Positions 9,161-17,865 of a stretch of 64,000 nt of DNA are shown here, in pieces. Source of the stretch: an uncultured Lachnospiraceae bacterium (lineage in GTDB: Bacteria > Bacillota > Clostridia > Lachnospirales > Lachnospiraceae); the NCBI GenBank assembly GCA_947629385.1, contig CANRDO010000004.1, forward strand, positions 35,110 through 99,109, read 5' to 3'. How positions within the stretch are numbered: position 1 is the first letter of the stretch; each line of letters begins with the position of its first letter. The notes under the pieces are model-generated. The model saw nothing but the letters and a program-made list of their open reading frames with translations, was not told the DNA's origin and made no database searches. Both the position numbers and the translations under genes were made by a program.

Positions 9161-10271
9161 TGAAATGGATGCCGCCGTACATGATTCTGAGAGACTGAAA
9201 GAGCTTCAGGGGCTTCCTCTTGACAGGAAAATCATGATTACGCAGGCAAGGATCATTGAATGGTACCGGCATTATGGTGGGAACGTATATATCGGCTTCA
9301 GCGGTGGGAAGGACAGCACGGTGCTGCTGCACCTGGCAAGGCAGGTATTCCCGGATATACCGGCCGTATTCATAAACACGGGACTGGAATATCCGGAGAT
9401 ATATGATTTTGCGCGAAGTTTTGATGATGTCACTGTCATAACGCCTGTATGGGGTAAGGCCGGAAAACGTAATGGCCACCTGCATACGGACCGTATGCTG
9501 TTTTCTGATGTCCTGTCGGTATACGGGTACCCGATCATCGGGAAAGAAGTATCTGACTGCATTGGACAGGCACGGACAAATCTGCGCCGGGGCAACTTTA
9601 AGTCATACCGGGTGAACCGGATTAACGGAAATGTGAAAAGCAAGGGCAGCTTTATGGATTATACGAAGTGGAAGCCATTGTATTATCTCCCGTTTCTTAT
9701 TTCCGCAACCTGTTGTGATGCCATGAAAAAGCGGACAGTTGCCCGATACGTGAAGCAGACAGGCAGGTACGGCATGACCGGGCAGCTTGCCTCGGAGAGC
9801 AAGCTGAGAAGGCTGCAGTGGTTAAAATACGGCTGCAATGGCTTTGTGATGAAAAAGCCGGTAAGTAATCCGCTGTCTTTCTGGAAAGAGAGGGATATCC
9901 TTGAGTATATCAAAAGATACAGTCTTCCGATCTGCAGCCTATATGGGGAGGTTGTATGGGACAAGCAGAAGAAAAGGCTGAAATGTACTGGATGTGACAG
10001 GACTGGCTGCGTATTTTGTGCGTATGGGTTTCACACGGAACGAGGGGAAACGCGCTTCCAGAGACTTTCGCGGACGCATCCGAGGCTGTACGAGTACTGC
10101 CTGGAGGGAGGGCAGTGGGTGGAAAATCCATCATTTGACGCACTGATTACCGACAAGGAATACTGGAATCCGAAAAAGATATGGGTTCCAAGTAAATCCG
10201 GGCTTGGCATGAGGTGCGTTTTTGATATGTGCAACGGGATATACGGCAAGAACTTTATGCGTTATGAATGA
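9153..10271 (+). CDS. PAPS-reductase-like PP-loop protein with Cys cluster
   Basis: 372 aa from GTG 9153 (AGGGGA at 9141-9146). SGGKDS at 50-55 is the PP-loop of the PAPS reductase / adenine-nucleotide alpha-hydrolase superfamily, which activates sulfate or carbonyl groups with ATP. A cysteine cluster (C278, C281, C286, C289 in CTGCDRTGCVFC) could hold an iron-sulfur cluster or zinc. Genes of this type are regular passengers in clostridial conjugative elements, but no reaction has been proven. Similarity in layout to DndC-type sulfur-transfer enzymes makes nucleic acid modification one possibility; no dnd partners are present here. It opens the transfer operon, followed directly by pcfB. Confidence 0.75.
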   Translation: MNNEMDAAVHDSERLKELQGLPLDRKIMITQARIIEWYRHYGGNVYIGFSGGKDSTVLLHLARQVFPDIPAVFINTGLEYPEIYDFARSFDDVTVITPVWGKAGKRNGHLHTDRMLFSDVLSVYGYPIIGKEVSDCIGQARTNLRRGNFKSYRVNRINGNVKSKGSFMDYTKWKPLYYLPFLISATCCDAMKKRTVARYVKQTGRYGMTGQLASESKLRRLQWLKYGCNGFVMKKPVSNPLSFWKERDILEYIKRYSLPICSLYGEVVWDKQKKRLKCTGCDRTGCVFCAYGFHTERGETRFQRLSRTHPRLYEYCLEGGQWVENPSFDALITDKEYWNPKKIWVPSKSGLGMRCVFDMCNGIYGKNFMRYE

Positions 10272-10303
10272 CAGCCGTAAATACAACAGGAAGGGGGTTG
10301 GCT

Positions 10304-10813
10304 ATGCAGGATGAGATCAATGAAAAAACAGTTACACTCTGCGTAAATGGCGGCAAGATGACAAGCAGGATACTGAAAAACGCCATGCTGAGGACACTTT
10401 CGCAGATGGACCGGGGAAGGAGACAGCACCATCAGGACGCAAAGGCAAGGAGGCAGGAAGCAAAATACTGCGGGAAGCAGAGCATGAAAAGGCTGAAAGC
10501 GGCAAATGTGGAGCTTTCCAACATTGAGATCACAGACGGCAACATCAAGTCTTTTGAGAAGTATGCGAGGAAATACGACATTGATTACTGCCTGAAAAAA
10601 GATAAGGCTGCAGAGCCGCCGCGGTATTACGTATTTTTCAAGGCGAAAGATGTTGACGTGATCACGGCGGCTTTCAAGGAATACTCCGGCGCTCAGCTTA
10701 ACAAGCCGAAAAAGCCGTCCATCCGCAAGCGGCTGGAGCAGGCGAAAGAGCGCGCGGCAAAGCACAGGGAGAGGGAAAAAACAAAACAGAAAGATCGGGG
10801 GCCGGTGCATTGA
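10304..10813 (+). CDS. pcfB: PcfB family protein (DUF3801)
   Basis: 169 aa from ATG 10304, with GGAAGGGGG upstream; an in-frame ATG at 10268 is less well supported. The DUF3801/PcfB signature is visible in ILKNAMLRTLSQMDRGRRQ and IEITDGNIKSFEKYARKYDI. PcfB is encoded next to the coupling protein in pCF10-like plasmids and many ICEs and is thought to help dock substrate at the T4SS. The C-terminus is strongly basic (KKPSIRKRLEQAKERAAKHR) and resembles the C-terminal motif of four other proteins in this element. Its TGA overlaps the TTG start of virD4. Confidence 0.85.
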   Translation: MQDEINEKTVTLCVNGGKMTSRILKNAMLRTLSQMDRGRRQHHQDAKARRQEAKYCGKQSMKRLKAANVELSNIEITDGNIKSFEKYARKYDIDYCLKKDKAAEPPRYYVFFKAKDVDVITAAFKEYSGAQLNKPKKPSIRKRLEQAKERAAKHREREKTKQKDRGPVH

Positions 10814-12726
10814 AGATATCTACACTGATAAAAGAACGGCTCCCGCCGGCTGACGTGAAGCGTATCCTGATAAGGAATTTTCCGTATCTGACCGTCGTGT
10901 ATCTGGCTGACAAGGTTATGTGGCTGTACCGGCACTGTCTGGGAGCGTCTTTCGTGGAACGGCTGATGGCCTTGTTTTTGAACTTTCAGCTTGCGTTCCG
11001 CTCCTGGCTGCCGAGCATTCACCCGTATGACCTTGCGGCAGGGGTGATCGGTGCTGCTGCAGTAAAACTTTTGGTATACATGAAAGGGAAGAACGCGAAG
11101 AAATACCGGAAAGGTGTGGAGTATGGCTCTGCGCGGTGGGGGACGCCCAAAGACATAGCCCCGTTCATTGATCCGGTGTTTGAGAACAACGTCCTGCTGA
11201 CGCAGACGGAGAGGCTTACCATGAACAGCCGCCCGAAACAGCCGAAATACGCGCGGAACAAGAACGTGATCGTGATCGGCGGCTCCGGCAGCGGAAAGAC
11301 AAGGTTCTATGTGAAGCCCAACCTCATGCAGATGACGCAGAATGTAAGCTACGTGGTCACCGATCCGAAAGGCACGATCCTGGTGGAGTGCGGGGAGATG
11401 CTGCGGCGTGGGACACCAAAGATGCAGGATGGGAAGCCTGTACTTGATAAAAAGGGGAGGGCGGTTTATGAGCCGTACCATATAAAGGTTCTGAATACGA
11501 TCAATTTTAAAAAGTCCATGCATTACAATCCGTTCATGTATATCCGCTCGGAGAAGGACATATTGAAGTTTGTCAATACGATCATTGCGAACACCAAAGG
11601 TGAGGGCGAGAAATCGTCAGAAGATTTTTGGGTGAAAGCAGAGAGGCTCCTCTATTGTGCGCTGATCGGGTATATCTACTATGAAGCGCCGGAGGAGGAG
11701 CAGAATTTCTCCACGCTCCTGGAGTTTATCAATGCGTCAGAGGCAAGGGAGGACGATGAGGAATTTAAGAATGCGGTGGACGAGCTGTTTGAGGACCTGG
11801 AGCTTGGGCCGGTTGTGGATGAGGCGACCGGCAGGAGGGACACTTCCCAGGCAAAACCGGAACACTTTGCGGTACGGCAGTATAAAAAGTATAAACTTGC
11901 TGCGGGCAAGACAGCGAAAAGCATCCTGATTTCCTGCGGCGCGCGCCTCGCCCCGTTTGACATTGCGGAGCTGCGTGAGCTGACAAGCTATGATGAAATG
12001 GAACTGGATATGGTTGGCGACCAGAGGACTGCGATGTTCGTCATTATCTCGGATACGGACGACACGTTCAACTTTATTGTGGCAATCATGTACACACAGT
12101 TATTCAACCTGCTCTGTGACCGGGCGGACGATGTGCATGGCGGCAGGCTTCCGTACCATGTGCGGCTGCTGCTGGATGAGTTTGCCAACATCGGGCAGAT
12201 CCCGAAGTTTGACAAGCTGATCGCCACAATCCGGAGCCGTGAAATATCAGCTTCGATTATCCTGCAGTCGCAGAGCCAGCTCAAGACGATCTATAAGGAT
12301 GCGGCAGAGACGATCTTGGGGAACTGTGACACGATGCTGTTTTTGGGCGGCAAAGAGGGAAGTACCCTAAAGGAAATATCGGAAACGCTTGGCAAGGAAA
12401 CGATAGACCTTTACAACACGTCAGATACGCGCGGACAGAGCCGTTCTTACGGACTGAATTACCAGAAAACCGGGAAAGAGTTAATGAGCCGCGATGAACT
12501 GGCAGTTATGGACGGGAATAAGTGTATCCTGCAGCTGCGCGGGGTGCGCCCGTTCTTTTCCGACAAGTTTGACATTACGCGGCATAAACGGTATAAGCAG
12601 CTGTCGGATTATGACAGGAGGAATGCCTTTGATGTGGAGGCATATATGAAGCACCAGCTCAGGCTCAGGGCGGACGAGGAGTTTGACCTGTTTGTGGTTG
12701 ATGCTGCGAAGGGCAGTACGGGATAA
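10810..12726 (+). CDS. virD4: VirD4/TraG type IV coupling protein ATPase
   Basis: 638 aa. It links the relaxosome to the T4SS channel and is membrane bound through hydrophobic segments in the first 95 residues. Walker A GGSGSGKT (157-164) and Walker B LLLDEFANIG (around D456-E457) define the TraG/PcfC ATPase. The motif GSARWGTPKDI before Walker A is typical of the CTn family. It starts with TTG 10810, overlapping the pcfB stop by 3 bases, so translation is coupled. A terminator hairpin begins inside its last codons, so downstream genes depend on read-through or another promoter. Confidence 0.95.
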   Translation: MKISTLIKERLPPADVKRILIRNFPYLTVVYLADKVMWLYRHCLGASFVERLMALFLNFQLAFRSWLPSIHPYDLAAGVIGAAAVKLLVYMKGKNAKKYRKGVEYGSARWGTPKDIAPFIDPVFENNVLLTQTERLTMNSRPKQPKYARNKNVIVIGGSGSGKTRFYVKPNLMQMTQNVSYVVTDPKGTILVECGEMLRRGTPKMQDGKPVLDKKGRAVYEPYHIKVLNTINFKKSMHYNPFMYIRSEKDILKFVNTIIANTKGEGEKSSEDFWVKAERLLYCALIGYIYYEAPEEEQNFSTLLEFINASEAREDDEEFKNAVDELFEDLELGPVVDEATGRRDTSQAKPEHFAVRQYKKYKLAAGKTAKSILISCGARLAPFDIAELRELTSYDEMELDMVGDQRTAMFVIISDTDDTFNFIVAIMYTQLFNLLCDRADDVHGGRLPYHVRLLLDEFANIGQIPKFDKLIATIRSREISASIILQSQSQLKTIYKDAAETILGNCDTMLFLGGKEGSTLKEISETLGKETIDLYNTSDTRGQSRSYGLNYQKTGKELMSRDELAVMDGNKCILQLRGVRPFFSDKFDITRHKRYKQLSDYDRRNAFDVEAYMKHQLRLRADEEFDLFVVDAAKGSTG

Positions 12727-12753
12727 GAAACAGATTCCGCACTGCCTTTTTTT
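12712..12753 (+). terminator. Terminator overlapping the virD4 stop codon
   Basis: Stem GGCAGTACGG (12712-12721) / CCGCACTGCC (12737-12746), with one A-C mismatch, followed by seven Ts. It may lower expression of the channel genes relative to virD4. Confidence 0.75.
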
Positions 12754-12821
12754 GTTTTCCCTGCCCTGGGCGGGGAACGGGGAGTTTTTAAAGATATATC
12801 TATAAAAATCAAAATGAAAGG

Positions 12822-12839
12822 ATACCGGGGAGCCGGTAT
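12822..12839 (+). promoter_or_regulatory. Hairpin next to the Maff2 ribosome site
   Basis: A 7-bp perfect stem ATACCGG/CCGGTAT with a 4-base loop ends just before AAGGGGAAAAGG, the ribosome site of the Maff2 gene. It could affect translation; no proof. Confidence 0.3.
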
Positions 12840-12852
12840 AAGGGGAAAAGGA

Positions 12853-13068
12853 ATGGCATTTTTTACATCAGCAATCAATATTTTACAGACGCTTGTTGTG
12901 GCGATCGGGGCCGGCCTTGCAGTATGGGGTGTAATCAACCTGCTTGAAGGGTACGGAAATGACAATCCGGGCGCGAAGTCACAGGGCATTAAGCAGCTTA
13001 TGGCAGGCGGGGGCGTTGTCCTGATCGGGACGCAGCTCATTCCTCTGCTCAGCGGCCTGTTTGGATAA
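12853..13068 (+). CDS. Maff2 family small membrane protein (VirB2-like position)
   Basis: 71 aa from ATG 12853 (ribosome site AGGGGAAAAGG just upstream). Two hydrophobic helices (TLVVAIGAGLAVWGVINLL and MAGGGVVLIGTQLIPLLSGLF) flank a short polar loop with NDNPGAKSQGIKQL. This is the Maff2 family, always found between the coupling protein and VirB6 in clostridial ICEs. Its size and two-helix form match a VirB2-like pilin or channel subunit, but that role is inferred. Confidence 0.85.
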   Translation: MAFFTSAINILQTLVVAIGAGLAVWGVINLLEGYGNDNPGAKSQGIKQLMAGGGVVLIGTQLIPLLSGLFG

Positions 13069-13086
13069 CACGGGAGGGACTCACTC

Positions 13087-13959
13087 ATGTTCGATGGCAT
13101 TTTTGAAGCAATCGAGGAATGGATGAGGGATCTTCTGTCGGGAATGGTCACGTCCAACCTGACGACGATGTTTGCCGACGTCAACGAAAAGACCGGTGAG
13201 ATCGCTGCCCAGGTTGGGCAGACGCCGCAGGGCTGGAACGGGAGTATTTTCAGTCTGATACAGAACCTTTCAAACTCAGTCATTGTACCGGTCGCGGGCA
13301 TGATTATCACGTTTGTCCTGTGTTATGAGCTGATTTCCATGATCGTGGAGAAGAACAACATGCAGGAGGTGGATACCTGGATGTTTTTCAAATACTTTTT
13401 TAAGATGTGGGTTGCGGTTTACCTTGTGACGCACACGTTTGAAATCGCGATGGCTGTCTTTGATGTAGGACAGCATGTGGTCAGCTCCGCAGGCGGCGTA
13501 ATCAGTTCGCAGACCTCGATCAACGTGGATTCCATGCTTGCCGCGATGGAGACGGCGATGGAGTCAATGGAGATCGGGGAGCTGATCGTGCTTGCACTGG
13601 AAACTCTGCTGGTCAGCCTGTGCATGAAGATCATGTCCGTCCTGGTCACGGTGATCCTGTATGGGCGTATGATCGAGATTTACCTGTACACTTCGGTTGC
13701 ACCGATTCCATTTGCTACCATGTCAAACCGAGAATGGGGGCAGGTGGGAAACAACTATTTCCGTGGGCTTCTGGCGCTTGGGTTCCAGGGGTTTTTCATG
13801 ATGGTGTGCGTTGGAATTTATTCCGTACTGGTATCGACGATTGAAATATCCGACAACATGCATTCGGCGCTGTTCGGGGTGGCGGCTTACACCGTGATCC
13901 TTTGTTTCAGCCTGATGAAAACGGGGAACCTGTCGAAATCCATCTTTAACGCCCACTAG
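13087..13959 (+). CDS. VirB6/TrbL-like polytopic channel protein
   Basis: 290 aa with about six membrane segments, for example VIVPVAGMIITFVLCYELIS, MWVAVYLVTHTFEIAMAVF and MSVLVTVILYGRMIEIYLYT. The order and the motif PIPFATMSNREWGQVGNNYF match the CD0411-type VirB6-like protein of conjugative transposons. It should form the inner part of the mating channel. GGAGG sits at the preceding junction; the next gene follows after 15 bases. Confidence 0.85.
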   Translation: MFDGIFEAIEEWMRDLLSGMVTSNLTTMFADVNEKTGEIAAQVGQTPQGWNGSIFSLIQNLSNSVIVPVAGMIITFVLCYELISMIVEKNNMQEVDTWMFFKYFFKMWVAVYLVTHTFEIAMAVFDVGQHVVSSAGGVISSQTSINVDSMLAAMETAMESMEIGELIVLALETLLVSLCMKIMSVLVTVILYGRMIEIYLYTSVAPIPFATMSNREWGQVGNNYFRGLLALGFQGFFMMVCVGIYSVLVSTIEISDNMHSALFGVAAYTVILCFSLMKTGNLSKSIFNAH

Positions 13960-13974
13960 GAAGGAGGAATTTGA

Positions 13975-14361
13975 ATGGCATACGTAACAGTGCCGAAAGA
14001 CCTGACGAAAGTCAAGAATAAAGTGATATTGAATTTAACGAAACGGCAGATCATCTGCCTGGGGATTGCGGCGGCCATCGGGCTGCCTTTTTATTTCCTC
14101 ACAAGGAATTATATCGGGACGAGCAATGCGGCGACGGGCATGGTGCTTCTGATGCTCCCGGCTTTTCTTTTTGCGATGTATGAGAAGGACGGGCTTCCCC
14201 TGGAGAAGATCCTCTGGAACATCATCAGCGTGAAGCTGCTGAATCCGGCAATCCGGAAGTATGAGGTAGAAAACCTGTATGAGCTTCCGGGGCAGGCCGC
14301 AGCAACAAAACCGGAGAAAGGAGGGAAGCGTCATGGACAGAAGAAGCGGAAACAGGGATGA
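13975..14361 (+). CDS. prgI: PrgI family protein (VirB3-like)
   Basis: 128 aa. It opens with MAYVTVPKDLTKVKNK and continues KRQIICLGIAAAIGLPFYFL, the PrgI family start, with two membrane helices in the first 65 residues and a cytoplasmic tail. It corresponds to VirB3 and normally pairs with VirB4. The start follows GGAAGGAGG closely. Its 3' end overlaps the virB4 start by 29 bases in another frame. Confidence 0.9.
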   Translation: MAYVTVPKDLTKVKNKVILNLTKRQIICLGIAAAIGLPFYFLTRNYIGTSNAATGMVLLMLPAFLFAMYEKDGLPLEKILWNIISVKLLNPAIRKYEVENLYELPGQAAATKPEKGGKRHGQKKRKQG

Positions 14362-17050
14362 CCGTGGTTTTGGGATGCCGGACGGTTATTACCTGGACGA
14401 GCCGGACGATGGCTTCTATGTGGAGGAATATCCTGCAGGCCGGATGCTGCCCGTGGCCGAACCGGGCGCAGGGACGCGGCGCAGGAAGCTGACACGCCGG
14501 GAGAAGCGGAAGATGCTGAGGGCAGAGAAGAAAGCCAGAAAAAAGCGGTTCCGGCAGAGGAAGAAGGACAAGAAGGCTGCGAGGAAAGCGGAGAAGAAAG
14601 CCGCGAAGATGGCAAAGCGCCACAGGAAGCATGGAACAAAGCGTGGGAATAATGCAGCGCCGGGAAAGGTACAGGGCAGGCCGGCACAGGCTTCGGCGGC
14701 AAAGGTACAGAAAGAAAAACGGCTGTCCGCGCAGAAATCCATTCCCTATAAGGAAATGGCGAGGGACGGTATCTGCCGTGTGCAGGACAGGTATTATTCC
14801 AAGACGGTCCGCTTTTATGACATCAACTATCAGCTTGCACAGAATGAGGACAAGAACGCGATCTTCGAGAATTGGTGCGATTTCCTCAATTACTTTGACA
14901 GCACGATCCATTTTCAGCTCTCTTTCGTCAACCATCATGGCAACATGAAAGAGTTTGAATCCGTGATCCAGATCAGGCCGCAGAATGACGCCTTTGACGA
15001 TGTGAGGATGGAATACGCGCAGATGCTCAAGAATCAGCTCGCGAAAGGAAACAACGGGATTGTGCGCACGAAATATATCACTTTTGGGATTGAGGCGGAC
15101 AGCATCCGCGAGGCAAAGCCGAAGCTGGAGCGAATAGAAGCAGACATACTGAACAATTTCAAAGTGCTTGGCGTACGGGCATATCCGCTGTCTGGGGAGG
15201 AACGGCTGCAGGTATTGTTTGAGACGTTCAATCCGGACGTAAAGACGCCGTTCCTTTTTTCGTATGACAAGGTGCTGCAGACAGGAATGGGGACAAAAGA
15301 CTTTATCGCACCTCCGAGCTTCGTATTCCGGACAGGGAAAAATTTCATGATGGGGAATACAATCGGCGCGGTTTCCTACCTGCAGATCATGGCTCCGGAG
15401 CTGACTGACAAGATGCTTGCGGAGTTCCTTGACATTGACCGGAACCTGATCGTGAACCTGCATGTGCAGTCCCTTGACCAGAACAAGGCAATCAAGCTCG
15501 TAAAGAGCAAGGTGACGGACATTAACCGGATGAAGATCGAGGAGCAGAAAAAGGCTGTGCGCGCGGGATATGACATGGACATTATCCCGTCTGACCTGAA
15601 CACCTACGGGGGCGAGGCCAAACGTCTCCTGGAGGACCTGCAGAGCCGCAACGAGCGGATGTTCCTTGTGACGGTGCTGTTTTTGAATACGGCGCGCACA
15701 AAGCAGGGGCTTGAAAATGCGGTATTCCAGACAGCGGGTATCGCGCAGAAATATAACTGTGCGCTGCGGCGGCTTGATTATATGCAGGAACCGGGGCTGA
15801 TGAGCAGCCTCCCTCTGGGGCTTAACCTGATCCCGATCAAGCGGGCGCTGACCACAACCTCTACGGCGATCTTCGTGCCGTTTACCACACAGGAGCTGTT
15901 CATGGGAGGGGAGTCGTTGTATTACGGACTGAACGCGCTGTCCAACAACATGATCATGGTTGACCGCAAGAAGCTGAAAAATCCAAACGGGCTGATACTC
16001 GGCACACCGGGTTCCGGCAAGTCATTCTCGGCGAAACGGGAGATCACGAACGCCTTTTTTGCTACAAGGGACGACATCATTATCGGCGATCCGGAGGGGG
16101 AGTATTACCCGCTTGTCCATGCGCTCGGCGGCCAGGTTATTTCAATCTCCCCGACCAGTAAAGATTACATCAACCCGATGGACATTAACCTGAACTACTC
16201 GGAGGACGATGATCCGCTTTCCTTAAAATCCGATTTCATTTTGTCCCTGTGCGAGCTGATCGTGAGCGGCAAGAACGGGCTTGAACCGGTAGAAAAAACG
16301 ATCATTGACCGCTGTGTGCGTCTTGTGTACCAGGGATTCCTGCAGCATCCGTCCCCGGAGAATATGCCGGTTTTGGGAAACCTGTATGAGCTGCTGAGGA
16401 AGCAGGAGGAGCCGGAGGCGCAGCGTTTAGCCACGGCACTGGAGATCTACGTAAACGGTTCGCTGAAAGTTTTCAACCACCAGACGAACGTGGAGCTGAA
16501 TAACAGGATCGTCTGTTTTGACATCAAGGATTTGGGGAAACAGCTCAAGAAGCTGGGGATGCTGATCGTGCAGGACCAGGTGTGGAACCGTGTGACCGTC
16601 AACCGGGCGGCGCATAAGGCTACCAGGTACTACATTGACGAATTTCATCTTCTGCTGAAGGAAGAACAGACGGCGGCTTATTCCGTGGAGATCTGGAAGC
16701 GTTTCAGAAAATGGGGTGGAATCCCGACCGGCATTACGCAGAACATCAAAGACCTGCTTGCAAGCCGGGAGATCGAGAACATTTTCGAGAACAGCGACTT
16801 TATCTATATGCTGAACCAGGCAGCCGGCGACCGGCAGATTCTGGCGAAACAGCTCAACATATCACCGCATCAGCTTTCCTATGTGACGAACAGCGGGGAA
16901 GGCGAGGGGCTGATCTTTTACGGCAGCATTATTATCCCGTTCAAGGATAAGTTTGATAAATCACTGCGGCTGTATAAGCTGATGACCACGAAGCCGTCTG
17001 AAATGGGGGATGGGCTGAAAAATGCGTCACATGGAGGCGAGAAGTCATGA
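14333..17050 (+). CDS. virB4: VirB4-like conjugation ATPase
   Basis: 905 aa from ATG 14333 (AAAGGAGGG upstream, inside the end of prgI). The first 130 residues are very basic (RREKRKMLRAEKKARKKRF), an extension usual in this family. Walker A GTPGSGKS is at 557-564; ITQNIKDLL and the C-terminal GEGLIFYGSIIIPFKDKFD are typical. It energises assembly of the T4SS and substrate passage at the cytoplasmic membrane. The ATG of the sortase gene overlaps its stop (ATGA). Confidence 0.95.
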   Translation: MDRRSGNRDDRGFGMPDGYYLDEPDDGFYVEEYPAGRMLPVAEPGAGTRRRKLTRREKRKMLRAEKKARKKRFRQRKKDKKAARKAEKKAAKMAKRHRKHGTKRGNNAAPGKVQGRPAQASAAKVQKEKRLSAQKSIPYKEMARDGICRVQDRYYSKTVRFYDINYQLAQNEDKNAIFENWCDFLNYFDSTIHFQLSFVNHHGNMKEFESVIQIRPQNDAFDDVRMEYAQMLKNQLAKGNNGIVRTKYITFGIEADSIREAKPKLERIEADILNNFKVLGVRAYPLSGEERLQVLFETFNPDVKTPFLFSYDKVLQTGMGTKDFIAPPSFVFRTGKNFMMGNTIGAVSYLQIMAPELTDKMLAEFLDIDRNLIVNLHVQSLDQNKAIKLVKSKVTDINRMKIEEQKKAVRAGYDMDIIPSDLNTYGGEAKRLLEDLQSRNERMFLVTVLFLNTARTKQGLENAVFQTAGIAQKYNCALRRLDYMQEPGLMSSLPLGLNLIPIKRALTTTSTAIFVPFTTQELFMGGESLYYGLNALSNNMIMVDRKKLKNPNGLILGTPGSGKSFSAKREITNAFFATRDDIIIGDPEGEYYPLVHALGGQVISISPTSKDYINPMDINLNYSEDDDPLSLKSDFILSLCELIVSGKNGLEPVEKTIIDRCVRLVYQGFLQHPSPENMPVLGNLYELLRKQEEPEAQRLATALEIYVNGSLKVFNHQTNVELNNRIVCFDIKDLGKQLKKLGMLIVQDQVWNRVTVNRAAHKATRYYIDEFHLLLKEEQTAAYSVEIWKRFRKWGGIPTGITQNIKDLLASREIENIFENSDFIYMLNQAAGDRQILAKQLNISPHQLSYVTNSGEGEGLIFYGSIIIPFKDKFDKSLRLYKLMTTKPSEMGDGLKNASHGGEKS

Positions 17051-17865
17051 GGACGTGGCTTGGGTTCCTGCTTGCCTGTTCTGTCGCACTTTTTCTGCTC
17101 AGCGGGTATGTCCTGTATGAAATTTACCTGTTGGATAAAAGCGACGAAACGCTGCAGGAGCAATTGAAAGGATTGTATTCGGAAGAAAATGGGGCGCAGG
17201 AACCGGACAGGGACGACTCCCAGGCGGCGGAACCTGAGCCTTTTGTCGTGGATGCCGGGGTGCTTGCGCTCCATGAAGAAAATCCGGACTGCATCGGGTG
17301 GCTGACAATCCCGGATACTGCGGTTGACTATCCGGTCATGTACCGTCCGGAGGACGAAAACTATTACCTGAAACGGGACTTCAATGGTGAGTATAACGAC
17401 AACGGCTGCCTGTACCTTTCTGAGATCTGCGATCCGCAGGAAAGCGACAACCTGATAATTTACGGGCACCACATGAACAGCGGAAGGATGTTCGCCGCGC
17501 TTGAAGGGTACAAAACGGAGGATTTCTGCCGGGAACATCCACTCATCACGTTCCATTCCCTGTATGAAAACAGCACTTACCAGGTGATCGCCGCGTTTAC
17601 CGTGCCGGTCTATACCGGGAATGACTTTATGTTTTATACGTTCAGCAGGGCGGAAAACCGGCAGGACTATCAGGAATTTGTCCATGCCGTCAAGGAGCGG
17701 TCGCTTTATGATACCGGCCTTTCGGCTGAATATGGGGATAAGCTGCTGACTCTGTGTACCTGCGAGTATTCCCAGAAAAACGGGCGTATGGTCGTGGTTG
17801 CGAAACGGACAGAAGGAGAGGGGGATTTATCCGATGCAAAAGCAGAGATACCGGGCGCGGGATAA
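17047..17865 (+). CDS. srtB: Class B sortase
   Basis: 272 aa: one N-terminal membrane anchor (LGFLLACSVALFLLSGYVLY), then the SrtB fold. The catalytic His lies in IYGHHM (141-142), the Cys in TLCTC (C239), and Arg probably in NGRMVVVAKR. It cleaves a cell wall sorting signal and joins the protein to peptidoglycan or to a pilin. The natural client here is the adhesin ending TPKTG at 8813-8827, although the pairing is not demonstrated. It is translationally coupled to virB4. Confidence 0.9.
   Translation: MRTWLGFLLACSVALFLLSGYVLYEIYLLDKSDETLQEQLKGLYSEENGAQEPDRDDSQAAEPEPFVVDAGVLALHEENPDCIGWLTIPDTAVDYPVMYRPEDENYYLKRDFNGEYNDNGCLYLSEICDPQESDNLIIYGHHMNSGRMFAALEGYKTEDFCREHPLITFHSLYENSTYQVIAAFTVPVYTGNDFMFYTFSRAENRQDYQEFVHAVKERSLYDTGLSAEYGDKLLTLCTCEYSQKNGRMVVVAKRTEGEGDLSDAKAEIPGAG

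Noticed and set aside
9153..10271. DNA phosphorothioation (dnd/ssp) system
   Set aside because: Only a single PP-loop protein is present; no DndA, B, D, E or restriction partners lie in the window.
14225..15463. Minus-strand 412-codon ORF opposite prgI/virB4
   Set aside because: Covers the conserved VirB4 and PrgI coding region on the other strand; no recognisable protein.
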